A program made the translations under genes and the position numbers. Below the pieces are notes generated by a model. That model made no database searches. It was not told the DNA's origin and saw only the letters and a program-made list of their open reading frames with translations. Shown one piece after another: positions 9,020 through 17,595 of a stretch of 64,000 bases of DNA (positions are counted from its first letter, which is position 1; every line of letters begins with the position of its first letter). This DNA is from Microvirga soli (GTDB lineage Bacteria > Pseudomonadota > Alphaproteobacteria > Rhizobiales > Beijerinckiaceae): the NCBI RefSeq assembly GCF_016734765.1, contig NZ_JAERQE010000007.1:107757-171756 (forward strand). The letters are read 5' to 3'.

Positions 9020-9567
9020 CAGACGAGACCGGCAAACCCGTCCGCAAGCCGCCGCGCAAGGTGACGGAGGCCTACCTGCAGCGGGCCGCCATGTCCTACC
9101 TCGAGCGCTATGCCTCCTCGGCCGAGAACCTGCGCCGGGTGCTGCGGCGCAAGGTGGACAAGCGCTGCCGCCTGCGCGGCGAAGACCCGGCCGAGTTTCA
9201 TGACATGATCGACGAGGTGGTGGCGAAAAGCCTGAAAATCGGCCTCATCGACGACACCCGCTACGCGGAGGCCCGCGTCGCATCCTTACGCCGCCGGGGC
9301 GGCTCGGCCCGCGCCATCCAGGCGAAGCTCTCCGCCAAAGGCGTCGACCGGGGCACCATCGCGGCGGCTCTCGAAGGAGAAGAGGGCGACGAGGAGCAGG
9401 CCGCCCGCGCCTTCGCCCGCCGCCGCAAGCTCGGACCCTTCCGCCCCGGCGAGCGGGCGCCCTATAGGGACAAGGATCTGGCGGCCATGGCCCGCGCGGG
9501 CTTTCGCTTCGACGTGGCGCGCAGGATCATCGAAGGCGAACGAGACGACGAACAGGACAGTGTCTAG
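9016..9567 (+). CDS. recX: RecX-family regulator of RecA
   Basis: One hundred and eighty-three residues with the tandem three-helix layout of RecX: LERYASSAENLRRVLRRKV early, LIDDTRYAEARVASLRRRG in the middle and a basic C-terminal region. RecX binds the RecA filament groove and limits its extension, moderating recombination and SOS induction. The ATG overlaps the stop of the phosphatase gene by four bases. recA itself is not in the window. Sequence similarity in this family is low, but the LIDD-x-RYA segment is characteristic. Confidence 0.85.
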   Translation: MTDETGKPVRKPPRKVTEAYLQRAAMSYLERYASSAENLRRVLRRKVDKRCRLRGEDPAEFHDMIDEVVAKSLKIGLIDDTRYAEARVASLRRRGGSARAIQAKLSAKGVDRGTIAAALEGEEGDEEQAARAFARRRKLGPFRPGERAPYRDKDLAAMARAGFRFDVARRIIEGERDDEQDSV

Positions 9568-9576
9568 CCCCACCTA

Positions 9577-9621
9577 TTTTACCCGGGTCTTATTGACGTC
9601 TTAATTTAGCCCGGGTAAAAC
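9577..9621 (+). promoter_or_regulatory. promoter with paired CCCGGG operator-like sites
   Basis: A -35 box TTGACG (9593-9598), 17-base spacer and -10 box TAAAAC (9616-9621) precede the DUF2239 gene. Two CCCGGG cores, at 9582-9587 and 9610-9615, are flanked by TTTTA on the left of the first and TAAAA on the right of the second, forming an inverted pair with 28 bases between centres. One lies just upstream of -35 and one within the spacer, as expected for a repressor site. Confidence 0.6.
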
Positions 9622-9654
9622 CCTGCAGCGCTTGGTGCTGGCAGAGGAATGATC

Positions 9655-10242
9655 ATGGCTGAGGACGACAAGACTTTCACGGCTTTCGCGGGAACGCGCC
9701 GGATTGCGACGGGGGATCTCGCCAGTGTCGCGGCAAGGGCCAAGGCCGTCCTCGATCAGGACGAAGGAGCTTCCATCCTGGTCCTCGACGACGAGACCTG
9801 CCGTGTGTTCGAGGTCGATTTCCGCGGAACGGCCGAGGATGTAGCCAAGCGGCTGGAGCCGATTTCCGGCAAGCCGGAGGCGCGGGGGCCGGGCCGGCCC
9901 AAGCTCGGTGTCGTGGCGCGCGAAGTCACGCTGCTCCCGCGGCATTGGGAATGGCTCAACACCCAGCCCGGAGGCGCGTCCGTGGCCCTGCGCAAGCTGG
10001 TCGAGGAAGCACGGCGCAGCAATGAGGCCAAGGACCGTGTGCGACTCTCGCAGGAGGCGCTCTATCGGTTCATGTCGACGCTCGCCGGAGACGAGGCAGG
10101 CTTCGAGGAGGCCTCACGCGCACTCTTTGCCGGGGATCGAAAGCTGTTCGAGGCTCTGATCCGGCTATGGCCCAGGGATCTGCGCGATCATGCCCAGCGG
10201 CTGGCCGGCTCCGCCTTCGCGAGCGACGCAGAAAAACCCTGA
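9655..10242 (+). CDS. DUF2239 family protein
   Basis: A 195-residue cytoplasmic protein with the DUF2239 pattern: an N-terminal FTAFAGTRRIATGDL segment, a central ARGPGRPKLGVVAREVTLLPRH stretch ending before HWEWL, and a helical C-terminal half. The GRPKLG-V-REVTLLPRHW part resembles sequences seen in small DNA-binding proteins, so a regulatory role is possible but unproven. The ATG at 9655 is preferred because AGAGGA lies six bases before it; the ATG at 9649 touches the ribosome site. Its promoter has paired CCCGGG palindromes, suggesting tight, perhaps self-, control. Confidence 0.75.
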   Translation: MAEDDKTFTAFAGTRRIATGDLASVAARAKAVLDQDEGASILVLDDETCRVFEVDFRGTAEDVAKRLEPISGKPEARGPGRPKLGVVAREVTLLPRHWEWLNTQPGGASVALRKLVEEARRSNEAKDRVRLSQEALYRFMSTLAGDEAGFEEASRALFAGDRKLFEALIRLWPRDLRDHAQRLAGSAFASDAEKP

Positions 10243-10260
10243 AACAAACGCGGGTCGTTC

Positions 10261-10794
10261 CTACCGCACGAACATGATCGTCGGTTTGTCCTTGTAGGTG
10301 GTGCGGCAGAGCTCCCGGTAGCCGCATTTCTCCGCTACACGGATCGACGACTGGTTCTCCGGCGCGATGATGCACGCGGTGCGCCGGGAGTTGAAATGCG
10401 CGTCGCCCCACGCGATGGCGGCCTGCACGGCTTCCGTCGCATAGCCCTTGCCCTGGCCATGAGGCGCGATCACCCATCCGATCTCAGGCATGCCGTCGAG
10501 GGATGGCTCCATCTCACGCCTGAAATCGGCAAACCCCACTTCGCCCAGAAATCGGCCGGTTTCTTTCTCCGTTACCGCCCAATAGCCGAAGCCGAGCAGC
10601 GCCCAATGGCCGGCATAGCGCAACAGCCGCGACCAGACCTCCTCACGGGTGGAAGGCTTGCCGCCGATGAACCGTGTGACCTCTGGGTCGGTCCAGAGTG
10701 CCAGGCTATCGACAAAGTCGTCAGCCCCGTGCCCGCGTAAGGTAAGGCGCTCGGTTTCGATAATGGGAACGGCGAAGGGTTGGATGGAAAGCAT
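10261..10794 (-). CDS. GNAT family N-acetyltransferase (RimJ/RimL-like)
   Basis: A 177-residue GNAT enzyme. IETERLTLRGHGADDF at the N terminus, GEVGFADF in the middle, the acetyl-CoA loop HGQGKGYATEAVQAAI and the late ENQSSIRVAEKCGY are the usual landmarks of the RimJ/RimL branch, which acetylates protein N termini or small amines. The substrate is not predictable. The ATG at 10794 fits the family N terminus; 39 further codons are open upstream but would run into the preceding zinc-ribbon gene. It is convergent with the DUF2239 gene, 18 bases away. Confidence 0.85.
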   Translation of the reverse strand: MLSIQPFAVPIIETERLTLRGHGADDFVDSLALWTDPEVTRFIGGKPSTREEVWSRLLRYAGHWALLGFGYWAVTEKETGRFLGEVGFADFRREMEPSLDGMPEIGWVIAPHGQGKGYATEAVQAAIAWGDAHFNSRRTACIIAPENQSSIRVAEKCGYRELCRTTYKDKPTIMFVR

Positions 10795-10816
10795 CGGTCT
10801 CGTCTTGCAGGTCGAA

Positions 10817-11077
10817 TCACGCCTCTCGGCTGCCGCCATCAGGCACCACGAATTCCGTTCCGCATAGCCGGCAGCGTGCGCCTGCACCTGTGATCTCCGC
10901 ACAGGGATCATGATCGCGCAGGGCTCTCAGGCATTTCGGGCAGCTATAGCCTTCCCCATCTTCGAAGTCGTAATCCGGACCCACATAGGCGCAGATCAGG
11001 TGATGGACGATGGCATGGGTCTCGACATCCTCAGCCTGACAAGCCGGACATGAGACAAGAGTGGCGGCGGGCTGCAT
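10817..11077 (-). CDS. TackOD1-like zinc-ribbon protein
   Basis: Eighty-six residues with eight cysteines, most in CxxC pairs: CPAC (10-13), CPKC (46-49), CRLC (68-71), plus a His-His pair followed by Cys (HHLICAY). The order CPxC, HH-x2-C, YSCPKC, C-CxxC resembles the TackOD1 metal-binding domain, found as an output module in signalling proteins. It probably binds zinc in the cytoplasm. It starts eight bases after the HlyD-like gene stops and so is likely the third gene of the GT2-HlyD operon. Its C terminus extends past the start of the downstream GNAT frame, not past its chosen ATG. Confidence 0.6.
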   Translation of the reverse strand: MQPAATLVSCPACQAEDVETHAIVHHLICAYVGPDYDFEDGEGYSCPKCLRALRDHDPCAEITGAGARCRLCGTEFVVPDGGSREA

Positions 11078-11085
11078 CGGCGTTC

Positions 11086-12141
11086 TCAGCTGAGCTCGAA
11101 CATGTGGATCAGCGCTTCCGCGATGCGGCTCGCGACGTTCGTGTAGTACATGTAGACGTTGACGGTCGAATTGAGGGCAGGCGGGCTGACATCGGGATCC
11201 AGCCGGATGCGCGCAACCTGGCCCCTTTGCGGCTCGCGCAGGATCGAGCTGCGGCGGCTCTCGAATGTGTCGGAGATCGGCAGAATCTCGCTGATGGTCC
11301 CAAGAACTCTCGTGCGCCCTATCCCGACGACAACCCTGTAGCCGGGCTGCGGATCGACGAGGCGAAAATCCGGGATGTACCAGTCGATATAGACCTCGCT
11401 GTCGTGGAAGACTTCCGCGATGGACGAGCCTGCCAGCACGGTTTCACCCGCGCGGGCCGGGTGTGTCGCGACGATGCCGGTCACGGGCGAGAGAACACGG
11501 CCGCCGTCGAATTCCCGCTCAGCGCGTTCCAGCTGACTTTGGATCTGCTCGCGGGTCTGCGCGAGACGCAACAACTGGGTGGAGGCCTCCTCGGCCGCAG
11601 CCTCGAGTTCCACCACGTTCTGCACGGCCTCGGCCCGCTCCCGATAGACCGTCGTGCGGTAGGCGAGACTAGCGCTTTCGGTGTTCGCGATTTTCTCAAG
11701 GCGGCTCAGGCTCTCGTCAGCCACGCGCAGGCGCGAGCGGGCGGATCCGAGGGAGTCGCGGGAAAGGCGCGCCTTAACGCGCAGCTCCGCCTCGCGGCTC
11801 GTCACCTCCGCGAGAGCGCGCGTGAGGTTCGACAGGGTTTCGGCAAACTGGGGTGAACGGACGAGGGCGATCGGCGCGCCGGCCTCGACTCTGGCGCCCG
11901 GGGTCACATCCATCCTCTGCACCTGGACGATGTAAGGCAGCGAGACGATCTCGCGCGGGGCCGAGACGATTCCCGGGCCGCCAAGGAAAACGAGAGGCAT
12001 GCTGAAGCGAAGCAGGAAGAAGCTCAGCACGCCGATCACGCCCACGGCATAGATCAGGCGCACGAGACGCCCCGTCGCCGAGCGCCGGCTCTCGACGGGA
12101 TCGGGAACGTTGGGATCGAGGCGGCGGAGCTGGATGTTCAT
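11086..12141 (-). CDS. HlyD-like membrane fusion protein
   Basis: A 351-residue inner-membrane protein. One signal-anchor helix (VIGVLSFFLLRFSMPLVFL region, about 33-55) is followed by a lipoyl-like half (RMDVTPGARVEAGAPIALV), a long coiled-coil hairpin (about 100-200) and the second lipoyl half (GRVLSPVTGIVATHPARAGE), then a beta-barrel domain. This is the plan of HlyD/EmrA adaptors. Its start shares one base with the GT2 stop (TGATG), so the two are translationally coupled. Together they recall alginate Alg8/Alg44 and Sinorhizobium BgsA/BgsB, where a periplasmic adaptor assists glucan export; that role is inferred. Confidence 0.8.
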   Translation of the reverse strand: MNIQLRRLDPNVPDPVESRRSATGRLVRLIYAVGVIGVLSFFLLRFSMPLVFLGGPGIVSAPREIVSLPYIVQVQRMDVTPGARVEAGAPIALVRSPQFAETLSNLTRALAEVTSREAELRVKARLSRDSLGSARSRLRVADESLSRLEKIANTESASLAYRTTVYRERAEAVQNVVELEAAAEEASTQLLRLAQTREQIQSQLERAEREFDGGRVLSPVTGIVATHPARAGETVLAGSSIAEVFHDSEVYIDWYIPDFRLVDPQPGYRVVVGIGRTRVLGTISEILPISDTFESRRSSILREPQRGQVARIRLDPDVSPPALNSTVNVYMYYTNVASRIAEALIHMFELS

Positions 12142-13403
12142 CACGAGACACCCTGGATGCGCTGAGCGGTCAGGGCTCGGCGGACGCGGGGCGGAACGTA
12201 GTCGTCGGCGCGCGAGACGGAGAACAGGATTTCGGATGAGAACGCCACGAAGCGAACGACCTTCATGATGATGCCTTGATAGAGCGGAAAGACCAGGGCG
12301 GCCGAGAGGCCGAAGAGTGTGAGGGACCGGCCGAACAGGAGGCTCGCCAGCGCAATGTTGAACAGCGCGATGCCGATGAGGAACAGGTAGACGGCTGTGA
12401 GGAACAGCAGGGTCTGCGATCCGAACAGAAGCGTGCAATAGACGAGATAGAACGGAAACGAGAGCGTCGGCACGAGATCGAAGACAATGAAATCCAGGCG
12501 CTGGAGCGTGTCGGCCAGCCGCTCCGGCTTGAAGATCTCCATCTCACGATATTCGATGAGCCGGATGCGTAGGGAATCCCTGTCCCAGCGCTGCCGCTGG
12601 CGAACGAGGCTGACCGGATTGTCGGGCACCGCCGTCTCGCCCCAGGCCTCAGGCACGAAGCGCACGCGGTAGCCGTAGCGTCGCAGGCGCAGGGTCATCT
12701 CGAGGTCTTCGCCCGGACCGGGATCAAGCCCGCCGCGCTTGAGGAAGATGTCGCGCCGATACATGGAGCAGGCGCCGGAACAGCAGGAGATCGCGTTGAT
12801 CAGGTTGAGGAAGGATTTGCCGGCGCTGATCGACATCAGGTACTCGATGGCCTGAAGGGCCGTGCTGAGCGAGGCATTCTCGTTGCTGACGCCGAGATTG
12901 CAGCAGGCGGCTGCAACCCATGGATCGCGGAAGGCGGCCGCGAGACGGGCCAGTGTCGTGGGTGCGAAAACGGTGTCGGGATCCATCGCGAGGATCAGGT
13001 CGCCCCGCGCATAGCGCGCGCCGACATTCACGGCGGGGCTGCGCCCGCAACGGGTGCCGTGAGAGATCACCACATCGACAAGCCCGGCTGCCTTTGCTTC
13101 TCCCGCAAGGGCGCGTGTTCCGTCCGTCGAGCCATCGTCCACCACGATGATCTCCAGGGGCTTCAGCGTCTGCCCGTGCAGAGACGCGAGCGAATCGAGG
13201 AGACCCGGGCCGCCGTTGAAGGCAGGAAGGATGACGCTGATCGTGACGCCTCCGGTCGCTTCAATGGCAACAGGAGGCCGAAGCCAGCGCAGGAGAACGA
13301 GTGAGATGAGAGAGATCGAGTAGCGGGGAATATCGAGGACGAAGACGGCAAGCGCGAGGAGGACCCAGTCCGCCTGGCTCAACAACAGGAGCATGTCATT
13401 CAA
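12141..13403 (-). CDS. processive family-2 glycosyltransferase (polysaccharide synthase)
   Basis: A 420-residue membrane GT2 with two N-terminal helices, a cytosolic catalytic domain and four or more C-terminal helices. Catalytic features are VVDDGSTDG (UDP binding), MDPDT (metal-binding DxD), GEDLEM (catalytic acid region) and RQRQRW (the QxxRW motif of processive enzymes such as cellulose, hyaluronan and curdlan synthases). It should polymerise and export a beta-linked glycan across the inner membrane. No PilZ domain is visible, so it lacks the c-di-GMP switch of BcsA. It is first in an operon with a HlyD-like adaptor and a zinc-ribbon protein. The polymer is unknown. Confidence 0.85.
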   Translation of the reverse strand: MNDMLLLLSQADWVLLALAVFVLDIPRYSISLISLVLLRWLRPPVAIEATGGVTISVILPAFNGGPGLLDSLASLHGQTLKPLEIIVVDDGSTDGTRALAGEAKAAGLVDVVISHGTRCGRSPAVNVGARYARGDLILAMDPDTVFAPTTLARLAAAFRDPWVAAACCNLGVSNENASLSTALQAIEYLMSISAGKSFLNLINAISCCSGACSMYRRDIFLKRGGLDPGPGEDLEMTLRLRRYGYRVRFVPEAWGETAVPDNPVSLVRQRQRWDRDSLRIRLIEYREMEIFKPERLADTLQRLDFIVFDLVPTLSFPFYLVYCTLLFGSQTLLFLTAVYLFLIGIALFNIALASLLFGRSLTLFGLSAALVFPLYQGIIMKVVRFVAFSSEILFSVSRADDYVPPRVRRALTAQRIQGVS

Positions 13404-13603
13404 TACGCGGCTTGCTCCTCGCTCATGGATCTATCGGCGGAAGTTCTCATCCTTGAATTCGCAGCGGCTCATGTTTGTTCCAACATAACGTTGCAACCGA
13501 GGCGTGAGGCAATGTCGGATTCATGAACCAAAGCGCGAGTTGCCCTTGGAGCACGTGGTCTCCTGTCCTAGATCCCCAAGCCCATTCACAGGAGGAGATC
13601 AGG

Positions 13604-14026
13604 ATGAACCGCAAGGCAAGAGCCGTCTGGCAGGGCACGGGCAAGGAGGGCACCGGCCATCTCACGTCCGATTCCGGCGTTCTGTCCTCGACGCCCTATT
13701 CGTTCAAGACGCGTTTCGAGAACGAGAAGGGCACGAACCCGGAAGAGCTGATCGCCGCCGCTCACGCGGGCTGCTTCACCATGGCGCTCGCCTTCCAGCT
13801 TCAAGGCGCGGGCTTCACGCCGAACGAGCTCGCCACGGAAGCGGTGGTGTCCCTCGAACAGGAGGGCAGCGGATTTGCGATCAAGAAATCGGCCCTGACG
13901 CTCAACGCGAATGTGCCGGGCATCGACCGGGCAAAGTTCGAGGAACTCGCCCGCGCTGCGGAGAAGAACTGCCCGGTGTCGAAGGTGCTCAACGCTGAAA
14001 TCACCATGGATTTCACGCTGGCGTAA
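13604..14026 (+). CDS. osmC: OsmC-type peroxiredoxin
   Basis: A 140-residue OsmC/Ohr-family hydroperoxide reductase. The two catalytic cysteines are in HAGCFTM and KNCPVSK. The N-terminal KARAVWQGTGKEGTGHL segment and the NPEELIAAAHAGC block are typical of OsmC rather than Ohr. It reduces organic and fatty-acid hydroperoxides in the cytoplasm with thiol donors and is usually induced by osmotic stress or stationary phase. The ATG at 13604 follows a strong AGGAGGAG site; an in-frame ATG at 13523 lacks one. Confidence 0.92.
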   Translation: MNRKARAVWQGTGKEGTGHLTSDSGVLSSTPYSFKTRFENEKGTNPEELIAAAHAGCFTMALAFQLQGAGFTPNELATEAVVSLEQEGSGFAIKKSALTLNANVPGIDRAKFEELARAAEKNCPVSKVLNAEITMDFTLA

Positions 14027-14043
14027 ATCCCGCTGCCAAACGC

Positions 14044-14142
14044 GTCATCCCGGGGCTGCGGAGCAGAACCCGGGATCGCGAGACGAGAGTGGCGCCTTAT
14101 CCTGAAAACGATCCCGGATCGGCTTATGCCGTCCGGGATGAC
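14044..14142. repeat. palindromic REP-like element (family A)
   Basis: It starts GTCATCCCGGGGCTGC and ends GCCGTCCGGGATGAC, with ACCCGGGATCG and CGATCCCGGAT facing each other inside. It sits between the convergent osmC and dctP-like genes and could act as a bidirectional terminator or mRNA stabiliser. Near-identical copy at 19225-19323; inverted, interrupted copy at 46498-46716. Confidence 0.88.
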
Positions 14143-14160
14143 GTATCACTCTTCAACTTG

Positions 14161-15144
14161 CTACGACCCGGCCTTCTTGTAGGCATCAACGATGGCCTGG
14201 CCATCAGAACCAGCCTTCTTCAGCCAATCGGCCGTCAGCTGCTCGCCCACCTTCAGGAGGCCCGTCTTCAATTCGGGGCCGGGAGGCTGCACCTTCATGC
14301 CGTTCTTGGCTAGCTGCTCGAGATACCACTTGGTCTTTTCCTGAGCGGTCTGCCAGCCGCGAGTCTCGGCCGTCTTGGCAGCTTTCAGGATGGCCTCCTG
14401 GGTCGGCTTGTCGAGGGCGTCGAACGCGGCCTTGTTGACGAAGGTCATGTTCTTCGGGATCCAGGCCTGGGTGTCGTAGAAGTGGGACAGCGACTCCCAC
14501 ACCTTGGCGTCATAGCCGGTTGCACCGGAGGTCATGAAGGTGGTGACGACGCCGGTGGCGAGCGCCTGCGGCAGCTCGGCGGCCTGAACGGTCACAGGCT
14601 GCGCGCCGACGATCTCGGCAATGCGCGAGGTGCCCACATTATAGGCCCGCCACTTCACGCCCTTCAGGTCTTCGACCTTGTTGATATGCTGCTTGGCAAA
14701 GATGCCCTGCGGCGGCCACGGCACGGCGAAGAGCAGCATCAGGCCCTGGCTTGCGAGCTTCTTCTCGATGGCCGGGCGCTGCACGTCCCACAGCTTCTTC
14801 GACTGGTCGAACGAAGTGGCGAGGAAGGGCACCACGTCGAGGCCGTAGAGCGGATCCTCGTTTTCGTGGAGCGACATCAGCACCTCGCCGGCCTGAGCCT
14901 GCCCGGTCTGCACCGCGCGCTTGATCTCCGGCGCCTTGAACAGCGAGGCGTTGGCATGAACCGTGATCTGCAGTTTTCCGCCGGTCGCGTCCGCCACATC
15001 CTTCGAGAAGGCATTCAGGTTTTCGGTGTGGAAGTTGTCGGTCGGATAGGCCGCCGGCAGGTTCCATTTGGTCTGTGCCATGGCAGGAGCCGCCAGCAGC
15101 AGCGCACCGGCAAGGCTGAGACCCCATCGTGTCATATGCTTCAT
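14161..15144 (-). CDS. TRAP transporter substrate-binding protein (DctP family)
   Basis: A 327-residue periplasmic protein. Residues 1-24 form a signal peptide (LSLAGALLLAAPAMA then QTKW). The mature part contains DctP landmarks: LNAFSKDVADATGGKLQITVH-type early region, KRAVQTGQAQAGEVLMSL and the DLKGVKWRAYN motif with the arginine that binds the ligand carboxylate. It captures an organic acid and delivers it to the DctQM permease. The start follows AGAAGGA. It is the last gene of the cluster, 31 bases after the large permease. The ligand cannot be assigned. Confidence 0.9.
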   Translation of the reverse strand: MKHMTRWGLSLAGALLLAAPAMAQTKWNLPAAYPTDNFHTENLNAFSKDVADATGGKLQITVHANASLFKAPEIKRAVQTGQAQAGEVLMSLHENEDPLYGLDVVPFLATSFDQSKKLWDVQRPAIEKKLASQGLMLLFAVPWPPQGIFAKQHINKVEDLKGVKWRAYNVGTSRIAEIVGAQPVTVQAAELPQALATGVVTTFMTSGATGYDAKVWESLSHFYDTQAWIPKNMTFVNKAAFDALDKPTQEAILKAAKTAETRGWQTAQEKTKWYLEQLAKNGMKVQPPGPELKTGLLKVGEQLTADWLKKAGSDGQAIVDAYKKAGS

Positions 15145-15175
15145 GTAATCCTTCTCCCTCTGGTTATGATGGATC

Positions 15176-16492
15176 CTATTCCGGGAAAGCGAGCCGTGGC
15201 AGCCACAGGGCGATGTCCGGAAAAGCCGTGATGATGGCGACCGCCGCCACGAGCAGGAAAAAGAACGGCAGCGCCGCCCTTGCGATGGTGAAGCTGTCGC
15301 GCCCGCTCATGTTCTGCAGCACGAAGAGGTTGAACCCGACCGGCGGCGTGATCTGCGCCATCTCCACCAGGATGATGAGGAAGACGCCGAACCAGATCAG
15401 GTCGAAACCCGCCTGCTTGATCATGGGCAGCACCACCACGGTGGTGAGCACGATCATAGAAATGCCGTCGATGAGGCAGCCGAGCAGGATGTACATGACG
15501 GTGAGCGCCGCGATCAGCACGTAAGGCGAGAGCTGCATCGATTCGACCCAGGCGGCCAGCGCTGCGGGAATGCCCGTATAGGCCATGGCGGCCGTGGTGA
15601 AGGCCGCGCCCGCCAGGATCAGCATGATCGTGACCGTCAGGCGCGTGGCGCTCAACAAGCTGTCCCGGAACGTCGTCCAGTTGAGCGTGCCCGACCACCA
15701 GGCGAGGATCAGAGCGCCCGTCACGCCCCAGGCGGCGCATTCGGTGGCCGTCGCCAGGCCGAAGATGAGGGCGGAGAAGATGAAGGCGATCAGCAGCAGA
15801 ACGGGCAGGAGCTTCGCCGAGCGCCGCAGCTTGTAACCGAGGCTCGTGCGGGGCTCGGGCGGTGGCGACTTCTTCGGGTTCGCGAGCGACCAGACGGCGA
15901 TATAGCCGGAATAGAGCGCCATCACGAGAAGGCCCGGCAGGAAGCCCGCGAGGAAGACCTGGATCACCGAGACATTCGCCGCGATGGCATAGACCACCAT
16001 GGGAATGGACGGCGGAATGAGAAGCCCGAGGGTGCCGGAGCCGGCGAGGCTCCCGAGACTCATCATGTCGTCGTAGCCGCGCTTCTTCAGTTCCGGCAGC
16101 GCGATCTTGCCGATGGTCGCGCAGGTGGCGGCCGACGAGCCCGACACCGCCGCGAACACGCCGCAGCCGACCACATTCACGTGCAGCAGGCGCCCGGGCA
16201 GCCAGTTGAGCCAGGGCGCAAGTCCGAGGAACATCTGCTCGGACAGGCGTGTGCGGAAGAGGATCTCGCCCATCCAGATGAAGAGCGGCAGCGCTGCAAG
16301 CGACCAGGAGGCGGAGCTCGACCAGACCGTGGTGGCGAGCACCGGTCCGATGGGCACCGATGTGACCATCAGGATCGCCGCAAAGCCTACGATCAGCAAG
16401 GAGATGCCGATCCAGACTCCAAGCGCCAGAAGACCGATGAGCAAGCCTAAGAGGATGGCGGCGGTGGTGACGAGGCCGAGATCTGGAAACAT
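15176..16492 (-). CDS. TRAP transporter large permease (DctM family)
   Basis: A 438-residue protein with about 12 membrane helices. Typical DctM features are FIWMGEILFRTRLSEQMF, the AVSGSSAATCATIGKI hairpin region, and GLLIPPSIPMVVYAI in helix order, with QITPPVGFNLFVLQ near the C terminus. It forms the sodium-coupled translocation path with the small subunit. It begins three bases after the small permease stops, as in most TRAP operons, and precedes the binding-protein gene. Confidence 0.93.
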   Translation of the reverse strand: MFPDLGLVTTAAILLGLLIGLLALGVWIGISLLIVGFAAILMVTSVPIGPVLATTVWSSSASWSLAALPLFIWMGEILFRTRLSEQMFLGLAPWLNWLPGRLLHVNVVGCGVFAAVSGSSAATCATIGKIALPELKKRGYDDMMSLGSLAGSGTLGLLIPPSIPMVVYAIAANVSVIQVFLAGFLPGLLVMALYSGYIAVWSLANPKKSPPPEPRTSLGYKLRRSAKLLPVLLLIAFIFSALIFGLATATECAAWGVTGALILAWWSGTLNWTTFRDSLLSATRLTVTIMLILAGAAFTTAAMAYTGIPAALAAWVESMQLSPYVLIAALTVMYILLGCLIDGISMIVLTTVVVLPMIKQAGFDLIWFGVFLIILVEMAQITPPVGFNLFVLQNMSGRDSFTIARAALPFFFLLVAAVAIITAFPDIALWLPRLAFPE

Positions 16493-16495
16493 CGC

Positions 16496-17041
16496 TTAAA
16501 GTCCGCTCTCGGCTGCACGGTTGACAATTTCCTCAGGCGTTTCCGCCGGCGGCTTCTCGTAGCGCGGCGCGCGCCCTTTCAGCACGTGAACGAGTTCGTC
16601 GATGAACGCGATGGCGAGGATCGTCAGGCCAATCGAGTACCCGAGCTGGGGGAACCAGAGCGGAACCGCGACGGCTCCTTGAGACATGTCGTTGAAGCGC
16701 CAGCTGTCATAGGTCATGTGCACGGCATACCAGGCGAAGAAGCCGACCACTGCGGTGGCGACAAGAAGACAGGCGATCTCAATGACACGCCGCGCACCGA
16801 CGGGCAGCCGGTCGAGCACCAGCCCGATGCGGATCAGCTCGCCGGACCTGAAGGTGTGGGCCAGCCCCAGGAACGCCATCGCGGCCATCGACCAGGCTGC
16901 ATAATCGTCACCGGCCGCGATGTTGATGCCGAACTCGCGCCCGAGCGAGAGGGTCATCATCAGGAGAAAGATCACGATCAGGAAAACGCCTGCCAGATAT
17001 CCGGCGAAGAGATAAAGACCGTCGAGCAGGGTTCGGATCAT
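16496..17041 (-). CDS. TRAP transporter small permease (DctQ family)
   Basis: About 181 residues with four membrane helices (roughly 8-28, 46-64, 84-106 and 125-150), the length and topology of DctQ. ELIRIGLVLDRLP in the loop after helix 2 is characteristic. In family structures this subunit packs against the large permease as a scaffold. An in-frame ATG exists at 17050; the ATG at 17041 gives the usual N terminus. First gene of the dctQ-dctM-dctP order; nothing upstream suggests its regulator. Confidence 0.88.
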   Translation of the reverse strand: MIRTLLDGLYLFAGYLAGVFLIVIFLLMMTLSLGREFGINIAAGDDYAAWSMAAMAFLGLAHTFRSGELIRIGLVLDRLPVGARRVIEIACLLVATAVVGFFAWYAVHMTYDSWRFNDMSQGAVAVPLWFPQLGYSIGLTILAIAFIDELVHVLKGRAPRYEKPPAETPEEIVNRAAESGL

Positions 17042-17244
17042 ACAGGCCACTTGGGTTGAGCCACGACAAGGGAAGGGTGGCCAAGTCTAAGTATCCCTGC
17101 GGCAGGAGCAAGCGGTTCTTACCCGAGGTATGGAGAATAAACCGGCATCGTTCAGCGCACGTGCCCGCATGTTAAGCACGCTCACCATTGAGGTGAAGAA
17201 CGGGGCTGAACGCGAAGGAGCCCTCCGGCCCCTTCGCTCATGCC

Positions 17245-17595
17245 TTATGATTTCTGGTGGGCGATGACCTTGTCCTTGATCGCGTCATAGGCGTTCTGCG
17301 GGATGATCCCTTTGTCCACCAGTTCGTTCTTGGCCCTGTAGGGGCGTCCCTTGATGATGGCGTCCGCGCGAGCCGATCCGATCTGCGGCAGCCGGTCGAG
17401 TACGTCCTTGGAGGCGGTATTGATGTCGATCAGCGCTTCCTGCGACGATGCCGGGGCAGGCATGGGTTTCGCCGCAGGCGCTGCGCTGGTCGCAGGCGGT
17501 CGCGTCGTGGCGCTTGGTGCCGTTGTCTGAGCGTGAGCCGGAGAGGCAAGCAGCAGGGCAAGCGAGGCAAGGACTCCGAGATAGGACGGGCGCAT
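17245..17595 (-). CDS. secreted helix-hairpin-helix (ComEA-like) protein
   Basis: A 116-residue protein with a signal peptide (YLGVLASLALLLASPAHA), a Pro/Ala/Thr-rich linker, and a C-terminal HhH domain: LIDINTASKDVLDRLPQIGSARADAII. That motif binds DNA without sequence preference in ComEA, the periplasmic DNA receptor of competence. The second hairpin (ELVDKGIIPQNAYDAIKDKV) is of the type seen in short secreted HhH proteins of Rhizobiales. The ATG at 17595 follows AGGAGACG. Competence or another extracytoplasmic role is inferred only. Confidence 0.8.
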   Translation of the reverse strand: MRPSYLGVLASLALLLASPAHAQTTAPSATTRPPATSAAPAAKPMPAPASSQEALIDINTASKDVLDRLPQIGSARADAIIKGRPYRAKNELVDKGIIPQNAYDAIKDKVIAHQKS

